64,000 nucleotides of DNA from Ceratodon purpureus (taxonomy: Eukaryota > Streptophyta > Bryopsida > Pseudoditrichales > Ditrichaceae). The notes beneath the pieces were generated by a model. The model worked only from the letters and a program-made list of their open reading frames with translations, was not told the origin of the DNA and searched no databases. Made by a program: the position numbers and the translations under genes. The DNA is taken from positions 108,460,565 to 108,524,564 of the forward strand of contig CM026426.1 in assembly GCA_014871385.1 (NCBI GenBank), read 5' to 3'. Shown here in pieces: positions 46,345-56,716 of this stretch; within the stretch, counting starts at the first letter, position 1, and each line of letters opens with the position of its first letter.

Positions 46345-46933
46345 GTTCGCAGGGAAATCAGAGGCACTACAGGAAGAAGGGAGAAGAGGGAGTGTACTAG
46401 CGAAGCAGTATCGCGAGAGCAAAGTGAGAGGAATGATGCATCGCTGTTGATCATTTTATTGAAGTTGGAATGTCCATGGTAACAGCTGCAGAATGATTCA
46501 TTCTGTTACTAAGCGAATGTATGATTAATGAGAGACGGCGCAGACTAAATTGAATGCAACTTTTTACAGGCCCCTACATAACAGGTAAGATATTTATAAC
46601 TGTACTTTTAAAATTTGAATCATGGTTCGGATTCGATTTGTTCTGACGAATTATAGGATTAGAATGAGCCGTCAATGAATAAAAAAAGGAGCATGCAATG
46701 AAGTGCTTCAATCAATTCTTTAACTTATTCCGTGTTTAAATATGTTCTATTTCTTTTAAGGATGATATTTTGGGATTTACTTTAATTCTAGAATGTGAAC
46801 AGTATTCTTAATATGAAGAGGGCAGAAAATGTGTCAGTGGTTAACATTGAATATCAACTTAGGGATGTTTGTTATGTGTATTTAAGCCGGGAGGAACTTC
46901 TCTAGAGAGCCTTTTCGTGAGAGAGTTCTTCGT
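46345..46933. other. divergent promoter region between transposase and the 46934 gene
   Basis: On the plus strand GTATTTAAGCC near 46878 is a probable TATA box. On the minus strand a TCAATAAAATG box lies near 46455. No reading frame is supported. Confidence 0.45.
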
Positions 46934-47413
46934 ATGGTTAGACACATGAAGCAGAGTGGAGGGCCATCTCCCTCAACTTATGTCACTCCTAAACCTAGAA
47001 GAAAACCCGGTGGTACAGATTTTACGGATAGAAGAGCGAGGAAGAGGAGAGAGTCACGTAAGAAAGTAGTATTTAAAGGCGACCATTTGAGTGCACCCGT
47101 GAAAAGAAGAGGAGCAGGTCTGCCCGTAGCTTTGAAGTTTTCTAGCATTCGAAAACTCATTCTCTCCTCTATAGTGGAGGAGGAGGAAGAGTTTTTAGAC
47201 AGCACCGTCACCGAGAGTCAGAAGCAGGAACCGGAACTACTTCTAAGCGGAGTGCAGCGTGAGGCCATGACGGAAGAATTAGTTTTTAATTGTAGTCAAA
47301 TAGAGTCACCGCAGCCGTCTATCAAATTCAATGACTCTTTAACGGGCGAGCCAGATTCTGTATCGGATCTACATTTTGACTCCAATGAGGTTTGTAATTT
47401 TAAACCATTTTGA
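46934..47413 (+). CDS. small basic-to-acidic protein of the giant MULE
   Basis: 159 residues, starting MVRHMKQSGGPSPS. A strongly basic first third (RRARKRRESRKKVVF) is followed by LKFSSIRKLILSSIVEEEEE and an acidic tail. The basic part could bind nucleic acid or act as a nuclear signal. The final GAG/GTTTGT at about 47390 could also be a splice donor, in which case this would be a 5' exon of the next gene. I favour a separate gene because the next frame has its own ATG. Confidence 0.5.
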   Translation: MVRHMKQSGGPSPSTYVTPKPRRKPGGTDFTDRRARKRRESRKKVVFKGDHLSAPVKRRGAGLPVALKFSSIRKLILSSIVEEEEEFLDSTVTESQKQEPELLLSGVQREAMTEELVFNCSQIESPQPSIKFNDSLTGEPDSVSDLHFDSNEVCNFKPF

Positions 47414-47573
47414 CTGCCATTGATCGTTTATATTAGTCCAGTACTATAATGAATAGATGCTTAATATTTACGATAGTGAACTAGTAATAGGCAAGTTTCA
47501 GGTGGATATATATCATCTCGATCTGAAATGACACATGTAATTTTATTGAATTTATGGATAGAGTAACGAAAGG

Positions 47574-50500
47574 ATGAGGGCATTCGATGAAGCAAGTAGA
47601 CCATCAGCTGCTCAGGAGGGGAGCGAATTCGAACACTTGCGGGTTGTTGGGAGGCGGGCGAGGAGTGAGATCATGAGAGCAGGGGAAGGGGGTGAGACCA
47701 TGGCTTTGAGATTGGAGCAGGGCAGGCGTGAGGAAGAAGATCAAGTCGGTGCCGAGGCCTTGGTGCAGGGTCCTGTCGGAATGGCCGCGGGAGAGCAAGG
47801 AGTTGGGGAGGATCAGGTCGGCGTTGATGGGTTTGCGAGCGAGGACCAGCAGAGGACGGACGGGGAGGACGGAGAGGAAGAGCGCGAAGATGGAGACGAG
47901 GTAAGCAGCTAGATAGATTCTCGGCTGCTTGAATATTGATGCCAGTGATTGGGGTTTGAATCTTGGCATTTGAACCGTAGGCTGTAATCGAATGTACGGC
48001 ATGGGTAATGATTGGTGTCCGTACAGATTCAGTTGTACAAGTTTGACATTGTGGTACTCATTGTTGATGTGGGTGTTGTGTCGGAATTTGCTGTGGGTTG
48101 GGGGTAGTTCGGTTGCGGAGTTTTGGTTTTGGCTTCGGGGTTTTTAATGAGAAGAGATTTCGGAGTTGGGTTTTGATCTTTTGCACGTGCCTGTGGCTTT
48201 GTGCTTAGCCTGGTCGCTTACTCTTTTGATATCCGAGTGTCTGCCTTAAAGCGGAAGTCGTGAAGCTTTTTTTTTCTGGATTTCTCTGTGTCCCAGTCGT
48301 ACCGATGCTGCTAACCCGGATGGCCTCATTCTGCCACTCGAGCAAGTTATGAACTTAAGCTGAAGGCAGGTCCTTCAGCTTCTACATGAACCCAGCTCTG
48401 GAATTTCTATTGAGATTTGTTTATGTTGATTGCTGCTTGTAGAGGGCCAGGGGCTGCTGTTTTTGGGAATTTATGTATTAATATTTAGAAGTTTTGTTGC
48501 ATTGTCTCGCCGGGAAGAGTTTATCTCAACATTTATTCTGCTCTTGCACGACCTGAAATTGCACAAAGATCGTGTGAGTAAATCCTAAGAAGTCACCACG
48601 CAATTAGGTCGGCACAAAAAACCTTAAGCAGCATGCACGAAATTTGAATTCACTTGCTACTGCTGAAGCTTCAGGCTGCTCTGCTTGGAGCTGAATGCGA
48701 AACGGTTGAGAGGTTCTCTGTGAGCTTTTGTTGCTTAGGGGTGCTCTGCTTGATAATACTTACTTTATTTTAAAAGAATATTTTTAAATTAAGAACCCTC
48801 CCAGCCTACTGTCTGTGACGACAGTAGGCTGGACATGCTTAAATTTTGATTTATACCGAGGCTCCCTCCTTCGAGGGGGAGCTTTGCTTGCATTTGCTCT
48901 GGAATTTCTATTGAGATTTGTTTATGTTGATTGCTGCTTGTAGAGGGCCAGGGGCTGCTGTTTTTGGGAATTTATGTATTAATTTTTAAAAGTTTTGTTG
49001 CATTGTCTCGCCGGGAAGAGTTTATCTCAACGTTTATTCTGCTTAGGGGTGCTTATGTATTGATAATGGTTTTTTTTTTTTTTAATATAATTTAAAATTA
49101 AAAACCCTCCCAGCCTACTGTCGTCTCAGACAGTAGGCTGGACATGTTTTAAATTTGACATGTTAGCATTGCTAACCTTTGCGGCTCTTACTCATTTTTG
49201 TGGCTTTTTTTTTTTTAAATATTTAAAATTAAGTGCCGTCCCAGCCTACTGTCTTCGAGGGGGAGGATTGGTTGCAAGGGCTTCTGTTGGTGACTTGGTC
49301 AAATTCTCGGCTGTTGTTGTTTGGGGCTCCATGAGAGTGAATGCGTGATGGTTTTTTATTTGTTTAATTTTACATTTCAATATTCTTTTAACTTAACAGT
49401 TACAAGAATGTTCTTCCATGTTTGATGTAACATCATAAACGTTCCTTGTGACTTAGGAATCCTCTGAGGACAACATGGAGAGCCAAGGTCAAGATCCGAC
49501 TCCCGCAGAAACCGAGGTACTTTTTTACTTTCTACTGAAAACCTATGATTCTTTTGATCCTAATAGTTTGTCCTCGACCTCTGCGTTGTTGTTTCTCTCA
49601 TTTTTGGATCTGCAGTTTAACCTTAAATTATTTTATGTACACTAGGTATATTCAGATGCTCCTGAGATGTCCGCCACATCCCCCATTTCAGTCATCAATG
49701 TTTCCGATCTCTCGGATTCATTTGATCAGCCTTATTGTACCTGTGATGTAGCCAACCCTGTAGGTGTGGAAAGTGGACCTCTCGAGGTCCACTCTCCTCA
49801 GTACATGCCTACCTCGCCAGTGTACATGCCTACCTCTCCAGTGTACATGCCTACATCCCCGGTGTATGAGCCAACCTCCCCGGGCTACATGCCCACCTCC
49901 CCTCCACAGGGTTCACCGCCGATGTCTCCACCCTCGCCTTCCTCGCCTATTAGAGTAAGAAGGCCAGCACATGTGGTCTTCGCGCTTCCGGCAATTCTGC
50001 CGTGCCCGGTTCAGCAGACCAGGCGGTTTTGGAGGAGGCGCCATCACTGGAACTGTAGACAATCCAAGGAGTACTATAGTCGAGCATCACGTAGATAGTT
50101 CCTTCCATCGCAGATGACGATTGACTTGTTACAAAAGAAATGACAGTATGAAGATATATTGTTACTTTCTTTTACATACTTGTCTTCTTTGCATGACTTC
50201 CTTTCATTGTGATTCCTCTCTTAATTCGAACACCTCTTCGCAGGTTACGCTAACACAAGATGTGTTGGCAAAACCCTCTTGCCCGATCGACTTGAAGACT
50301 GCTATGGAAGGGGAATTGCAGCATCGAATAACATACAAGTTGGACTCCAACGCCGTCATCAACAACTGCAGGATCAAACCGTCGCACAAGTCTCGAATGC
50401 TGGTGCCCTTATGCAGGATGATTCCAATGGCCAAGGTTAGACCAGTGGGTGAAATGGGGGTACAACACTTGGAGCGAGAGTTTGTTAAGGGATATAGAGA

Positions 50501-53500
50501 TGGGGACCGCGTCATGTACATCTCCATGTACAACACCGAAGAGGAAACGAAGAATGTGACGGCGGAGATCATGGCCACTTGGAGCCCTTTATGGAGGGCC
50601 GCAAGTGATCGCTTTGATGATGAGGTCTCTGGGGACGAGGAGTTGATGCAGTTCAAACACAAGATGTTTTATGTCTGGGAGGGTAATCATCGCCTCTCTG
50701 CTTGGCTCCGACACATCAACAAGCATCATGCGGACGACCCATCCTGGCACATCACTGTGCATTGCATTGTACTTGACGCTCGTGGCCATGTGGGTATTCT
50801 CCTGCACGCTATGCACGACATCAACTGGTACGTTCAAAAAACTTGAGTATTTGTTATCCACTTCGAATCATTTTCTATAATATTTCTTCAACTTATTTAC
50901 TAATTTGATATTCAGGTCGACCGAGAATGACCACGTGAAGAGTAATCTCCCAGCAAAATTGTTTCAAATCCGCTCATTCGGAATGATGAAGCTGGAGGAG
51001 TTCAAGGACCTTCCGAACTCTCAAGAATACGATGCTTGTTTGAAAAACAAGCCCTCGAACCCGTCATGGTTTCCCTTGACTACTCGAGTTTTCATCGCAT
51101 TTCTCTACCGAGTAAGTTTGACCTCCTCTCCGTCTTCGCTCGTTCTATCTTCTCTCATACTTTGAAAGATTAATTTCGTTCATTTATGAATTTTCTAAAA
51201 ATTGGTTATCCTTCTACAGCGGGAAATTGCTGTGGCCTCGGATGAAGCAGCTAATGCCTACATGGAGAAGACACCGGCGGATGAACAGACTGCGTCTGCG
51301 GTTTGGGAAATCATGAATGACGCGTCTGAGAAAATGGTGGAATCCATAAAGAATAAGGACTTCACCAAGTACTTGGCAATTGCAAACCCCAAAAACGGAG
51401 ACGACTTCCTGAATGAGGTAACAACTTCATTCAATATCATTTAAGAATTTGGATTTGATTCAAAGTTCTGAATACTATTTTCTAATACTTCTCTGCTCCT
51501 GGCAGATCAATCGGCATTACAGTCTAAACTCCAAACCTGAAATGTCCCTTGATAAGCTCCAGAAGATCTGTCCGGCGGCCGTTGAGCCCAAATACAAGGT
51601 TCGGTGGCTGCGGTGGTGGAACTCATCTCTGAGTTCCAGACTATCTTACAGATTTCCACCGCCAGGATTCAAGGATACTGATTTTGACCCTTGGTTGAAC
51701 AGGGCTTCATTCTGGGCTGGGGTATAGTTTCGAAATATGCCTTACCAATTACAACATGCTTTCTGAATTCTTTTCTCATTGGTACTTACTTCAATTCTGT
51801 ATTTCAGTTGGAGGAGGCCGTCGTCAACGAGGTCGAGGACATATTCAAGTCGGAGAACCTCGATATCGACTGGAGGGCATTTCCTGATGTCCAACAGCCG
51901 GGCGATTATGTCGAGAGTTCACGTATTATGTTGTGGGACAAGGCCTTCCCTACGTTCATTGGAAAGAGAACTAAGAAGCCCTTCGAGAAGAAGTCCGACT
52001 TCGCTAAATTCCCTGGAACCGCTGATGTTGTCAAGCGCGTTATTTACCGGTATATTGCGTTACTTTTTCTTATTTGCATATTCTAATTCGCTAGAGCTTT
52101 CTATGCTACTAACCTTCTAAATCTCTTCTCTTAGGTACTTCAAGCGAGAGCTTGTTTTGAAGGGGGTCATCACAGTCCAGCAGCTACCCAACTACTTCCG
52201 TTCTTGGACGCAGACAACCTCGGACCAGTGTATCTATTCTCCCCAGCAGCTGCAAAGGTACAAAGCTCCTCACGTGCTTGAGGGATGCTGGTACCTTGAT
52301 TGCTCTCGTGGTTTCACGATTGATTCAGAGGTCGAAGTCAAGACTCTACACGATGGGGGTGCGGTGGTGGTCGAGGACACAGAGGATGGTGCAGACGATT
52401 TTGGAAGCCCTGAAGATCAATCCTCTGCTCCTCCACCGAAGAAAGGGAGAGGAAGGCGATTGAAATCTCTACGTTCTCAGTCAGAGGCATCACAGCAAAC
52501 TGGTGCGGAGTCTTCCGCGCCAGCTGACAAGGCACCAGATCCGTCTCCGGGTGTTGTCGTTACCAACCCTTCTCCAGCTTCTTCGCCGGCTCCTTCATCG
52601 ATCAGTGCTTCGGAGATCACCAGAGGTCTCCTTCAGCAGAGGAAGGCCAAACTATATCCTCAAACAACTTCTTCGGCTGGAGCTTCGAACTCCACACATG
52701 TTTCCGTCTTCAACTCATCTGTGGATTCCCTGTTGCGGCGAAATAGGAGACAGGAGAGAAAAGGTGGCGACCCGGATTGGATCAAGACTCAAGACTTCAT
52801 TCGCAAGGTATGTTCCGATATTTTGACATTTAATGGATTCTGCCACCTCTACTCGCTATGTAGTTACTAACTCTCCTTTCTTGTTTCCTCAAGTTTGGAG
52901 CACGCCGCGAAAACGAAGTTCCGGACCGGTGCAAACAAGAGGACCATCTGGGAGTCGACTTGATCATTGCCGACATCCCTGAGAATCTTCCTGTCCCATC
53001 CGTTTCCGTTCCCCCCACGAGTATTCCGCCTTGGAACTCTCGCTACAAGGATTATTTGTATGACATCTTCCATTTTGCAGATGAATTTCTGCAGAAAGAT
53101 GGTGCCATCTGCCTCATCTACAACACTGATCAGAAGCTGGCTAAGGATATCGAGGAAGAAGCTGCTAGTGGTGGATACGTGCTGTTCAAGGACTGGTGGG
53201 GTGTCAATGTACTCGGCCTGACTTCTCCTACGAACCCCGAGAACTTGGTACTTTTCCTGAACATGCCCTTCTCTTCGCTTACTGATAACCCTTCCGCTTC
53301 ATTTTACTCACTTGTTTTGCTTGACTGCAGACTATGCGATTCTGGATTCGCGTCTACGTTCGTAGTGGCAGTACTTTCTCCTTCCAGACGAAGAAGGAAG
53401 AGCTGATACATGGGCTCCTCAACATTACCGAGAGTGATGCCATTTTCAACTTGACCGATGTGGATTCGCAGCTCATGAATGGGGAGGTGCCGTGGAGAGG

Positions 53501-54210
53501 CCCAAGGGAGAAATCCATCGAGATGATGCAGGGCATACTTGAGGAGCTGTCGAAGCCCGGCGACATAGTTGTTGATTGGAATGCAGGGACAGGTAACTAT
53601 TCATGCATATATTTCCTGAATTATTCTTCTCGTTTTTACCACAGTTTCTCATTTCTTTGTATCTCTCTGAGTTTCAGGAGCCTCCATCAAGGCTGCCCAG
53701 GCTATTGGTTGCCACATTCTCGCTTTTGAGGAGGACGAAGCCATATTCAACGCCCTTCTCAAACCATCCGCCATGGGTCCTCCTAAACATCCAAGGCCGG
53801 CAGCAGCAGGCGAAGCGCCTCCAAAGAGAGCAAGACCTGACAAGTGGTGTAAGTCTTCTATTCTTTCTTTATATTATCCAATCTTTACTGCTCTTTCTAG
53901 CTCTACGTACTCTATCTAACCACGGTCGGTTCTCTATTGCAGAGTAGTTTCAGCAATACCGCCACGTGGGCCAAGAGCAGTGTCCACTCCATCGTGGCGT
54001 CTTCATTCCAGCCCGATTCAGCCTTTCATACTTCCGGACTACGCAGAGGACTTAGCACAGGCGTTTCAATCTGGATCCCTTACATATGTTCCTAGTCGGC
54101 CAACTACTTTTGATCCCAGGGCCCTTCTATTCGTCGATGACGAGGCGGTAGAAGGAGAATCAGAGTCATCTAGTTCTGAGAGTGGAAGTAGCGATGGTAG
54201 CATGTTTTGA
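47574..54210 (+). CDS. 13-exon gene: CTD-like heptads, ParB-like domain, beta-class DNA methyltransferase-like domain
   Basis: Exons 47574-47900, 49457-49516, 49646-49954, 50244-50827, 50916-51111, 51220-51417, 51506-51721, 51808-52049, 52135-52807, 52894-53247, 53331-53592, 53678-53848, 53945-54210; all GT-AG with matching phases, 1,285 residues, no stop. Residues 1-130 are Glu/Gly-rich. Residues 181-217 hold five YMPTSPV-type heptads. Residues about 260-430 are ParB/sulfiredoxin-like (EGNHRLSAW at 379). A Ser/Pro/Lys linker follows. Residues about 935-1165 match N4/N6 methyltransferases of beta order: ADIPENLP where DPPY is expected, then PGDIVVDWNAGTG where DPFxGSG is expected, followed by AAQAIGCHILAFEED. 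The changed motifs suggest binding without catalysis, or altered chemistry. The tail is acidic and Ser-rich. Confidence 0.78.
48400..49260. repeat. tandem repeat with perfect hairpins in intron 1
   Basis: A segment of about 140 bp at 48399-48540 recurs at 48897-49040 (TCTATTGAGATTTGTTTATG onward). Each copy is followed by a 32-bp hairpin, stem CCAGCCTACTGTC, at 48801-48832 and 49110-49141. The stems are the same but the 6-base loops differ (TGTGAC, GTCTCA). A half stem at 49241-49253 is fused to TTCGAGGGGGAG, which is also found at 48873. Confidence 0.75.
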
Positions 54211-54724
54211 GTTTTAAGGAGGCTTCGGTCTTTCATTGTTTTCATTGGATTTGATTTGATTTAATTGGAGTTCATTGCGTAATCCTTCGTCTACTCTACT
54301 ACCCTGAATCTATACTTGTTACGATTCTCATTTCCAAATCGTCTCCTCCTATGAAGAGGATGAAATGTCACAACTGTAATGCTCAAAATATAATATGAAG
54401 AATGAAATGTTACAAAAGAAATGCTCAAAATTTTAATTGCGCTGTATTTTATATTTTAATCATTCAAAATCCCACATTTCCATAGCCATGTTACCTATTC
54501 TTGACTTGGTGTACATCTTGGTTTCTTCTACTCCATTATTCTACACGAACTCTGAAATATTCCACGAACTTTGAAGACCATCTCTTTTAGTTGGTTTCGA
54601 GTTCTCTTATTTCTAGAATCATCTATATTATCTAAAACCATCATGCTGGAATACTCGTATCTAGATCCAATACATGACCAAATCTTAAGGATTGTATTCG
54701 AACACCCCGCTAGACTTCACAGTA
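54211..54724. other. 3' flank, no gene seen
   Basis: AT-rich region between the convergent 3' ends of the methyltransferase-like gene and the 54725 gene. CACGAACTCTGAAATATTCC and a near copy (CACGAATTTTGAAATATTCC at about 55427) form a short direct repeat. Confidence 0.4.
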
Positions 54725-55096
54725 CTATTCCTTTGGAGGATATACAGTCCAACTCTTGTCCATATCAAACCAGCAAGTTTCGCCATCCGATATGATCACT
54801 TCGGGCAGCTGAACAACTGGATTGTCATCGACGTTCGAAAGCAAGGGATACGGGATTAGGGACAACTCTATAATACGGAGAAGCTCATTGGTACAAAGCA
54901 CTGTCCAACGCCATTCACCTTCACTAACATGGAGGCTTCCGATGTGCCTAAACGGTGGCAGGTCCATGCCTCGTTCTCTAACGCGCTCCACCTCCAACAG
55001 CCACGGCCGCAGCTCCTCATAACTCGCCGGTGCCTTTGGGGGCAAACCTACAGCCGTTCTCGTCCTCCTGGATCTCGCATTACACACCTTCGGCAT
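54725..55096 (-). CDS. small protein of the giant MULE, unknown family
   Basis: 123 residues from the ATG at 55096, starting MPKVCNARSRRTRTAVGLPP. The basic first 20 residues are followed by a compact, varied-composition region with YEELRPWLLEVERVRERGMD, EGEWRWTVLCTNELLRIIEL and VVQLPEVIISDGETCWFDMD. Composition and lack of bias support a real protein. No family is recognised. It lies convergent to the ParB-methyltransferase gene and within the inverted repeats, so it is probably element-encoded. Confidence 0.5.
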   Translation of the reverse strand: MPKVCNARSRRTRTAVGLPPKAPASYEELRPWLLEVERVRERGMDLPPFRHIGSLHVSEGEWRWTVLCTNELLRIIELSLIPYPLLSNVDDNPVVQLPEVIISDGETCWFDMDKSWTVYPPKE

Positions 55097-55734
55097 CGCG
55101 CAACACACTCAATTCTTGTAGTCTTCAAACGTTACAGTCAAGCTTGTAGATTGACATCCCCGAACTCCTACGCTACCTTCGCATACACCACAGAATGCCA
55201 AGGACTGTGTCACTATCCTAATACGCCACCTAGAAACAAGCTCAAGAAACCAAGAGTGACCTCCTCATCTGGAACCTAGCTTACCAAGTGCTGTTTTATG
55301 ATGAAAATCTCCTACTTGTATCACTCAAATGAAGATGCTTTGCTGCCTACGAAGAGAGAGTAATCTTCGATGAAGACAAGGACTCTAACAAGGTATATCT
55401 TGGTTTCAGCATTTCAGATATTATACACGAATTTTGAAATATTCCAGGAAGTTTTCAAACCTTGCCTCCTTTATGTTCTGTGAAATTTGTTTCTTTCCTT
55501 GTGCATTTACGGAACCTATGAAAGAATTAATTGTTTGATCTAGAACTTAACGCCTGATCATTATATCTTGCCTAAACCCATGAGAAATCTAACAAAATAT
55601 ATGCATGACGTCATCATGACATCAGCCCTAATTTGTATCTTAGAGAACAAACGTAATAAATTCTTACCAGAGATAACCCTGATTTCCACGGTAATATACT
55701 CTTTTCCTAAAAAAAGTGTCAAAATCAAGCCTTA
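55097..55734. other. upstream region of the 54725 gene, no other gene seen
   Basis: No further coding frame supported. ATATATGCATGACGTCATCATGACATCAG near 55600 contains overlapping ATGACGTCAT-type palindromes, a bZIP-like site in the possible promoter. Confidence 0.4.
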
Positions 55735-55865
55735 ATTTAGTAATTTTCCACGGTTATAGGGTCTACTTTGCTTTTGAAAATTTTGCTAACTGTCAATTTT
55801 GTGCTCTCCATTCTGTGCTCTCCGCTCTCCGCTCTACGCTCTCCGCTCACATACGAACTTTCCCC
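55735..55865 (-). repeat. right terminal inverted repeat of the giant MULE
   Basis: Reverse complement of the left end: GTATGTGAGCGGAGAGCG, further GAGCGGA words, GAGCACAGAATGG, and GACCCTATAACCGTGGA at 55747-55763. Confidence 0.7.
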
Positions 55866-55875
55866 GTGTGGGGAA
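55866..55875 (+). repeat. right 10-bp target-site duplication of the giant MULE
   Basis: GTGTGGGGAA, identical to 40967-40976. Confidence 0.7.
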
Positions 55876-56145
55876 TGGAGTGACTGTAGCTTGGGCATAG
55901 ATAGACCAATGCAGCAGTTTTGAATTTTCACACTTTCACATGCTCCGCCCAAAGACCCCTCCATTGTTTTCTGTTTGCACTGACAAGGTGGTTCATCACT
56001 AGACTTTGTATTGTTTTTCACAGACTTTGTGTTGCTTGTTTATGTGATGGCTGTGTTGTTTGATTATCACCGTGGCTGTGTTGTTTGATTATCTCTATTT
56101 ATGTCTTTGTGTTGTCTGTGGACCTCTGTTGTAAGAGACTTCTCT

Positions 56146-56164
56146 CCCCCCCCCCCCCCCCCCC
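56146..56164. repeat. poly(C) run of 19
   Basis: Uninterrupted homopolymer; its length may be imprecise in the assembly. Confidence 0.8.
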
Positions 56165-56703
56165 TCTTTCATCGGATTCCCTTCACATATGTTTACCGAA
56201 CTGTATGGGGGCAAGTTCAGGGCCACGGGACTCGTGGCAGTTGGAAGCCACAGTCTCGGGACTTTGTATCTCCTTTCACGCCCCTCCTCCGTGGCACCAC
56301 CTCACTCACAGCCGGTTCTGGCAACCACAACCACCTTTCACGGAACCGGTCGAACAGGTCATCCACTGCTGGATGAAACCTTCTACAAACAGTCATTCTA
56401 CATTCTAAAATCAGTTCACCTACTTTTACAGTCCTCTGTCACATACCCTTTATTCCCCTTCTCACATACGCATACTATTTCTCTACTGTTTCAGACCCCC
56501 TCTTACTTGCAATTTTCTCTAAAATTATGGACTAATTTAATTTAGAATCTAATTCGACAGCACTATTTCAGACTTCACAGAGAATGTGTATAAAAAATCA
56601 GACCTTCAAAAATGTCACTGTAGAGTAGCAAAATTGGCAGCTGTGTCCTAAATACGGTGCAGAATACACAAAATACAGATGCACCGTTTCTGGACACAAC
56701 ATG
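56165..56703. other. no gene supported
   Basis: Overlapping frames (for instance 56189-56545) exist, but none shows a recognisable motif. Possibly remnants of an old gene. Confidence 0.3.
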
Positions 56704-56716
56704 CTTTAGGGGTTAA
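56704..56716. mobile_element. solo piggyBac-type right end
   Basis: CTTTAGGGG followed by TTAA, the same as the right end of the element at 22096-22946. No matching left end was found nearby, so it is a remnant or a coincidence of 13 bases. Confidence 0.4.

Larger units (their letters stand above)
40977..55865. mobile_element. giant Mutator-like element (about 14.9 kb) with gene cargo
   Basis: The two ends are inverted repeats. The left begins GAGGGTAGCTTGTACGTGAG and the reverse complement of the right begins GGGGAAAGTTCGTATGTGAG; about 16 of the first 22 bases agree without gaps. Inside are matching arrays of GAGCGGA words, then GAGCACAGAATG, and a further shared block GACCCTATAACCGTGGA (left 41168-41184, right 55747-55763). 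A 10-bp direct repeat flanks both ends, which fits the 8-11 bp duplications of Mutator elements. The inside holds a MULE transposase, a 13-exon ParB-methyltransferase gene and three small genes. The transposase and the large gene have intact frames, so the element may be young. Confidence 0.7.

Noticed and set aside
49667-50098. A full RPB1 (RNA polymerase II) gene at the heptads
   Set aside because: Only five heptads are present and the surrounding exons encode a ParB-like and methyltransferase-like protein, not polymerase.
40967-55875. Host-gene origin of the ParB-methyltransferase gene, independent of the transposon
   Set aside because: Not excluded, but the gene lies inside inverted repeats with a matching 10-bp duplication together with a MULE transposase, so cargo status is the simpler reading.
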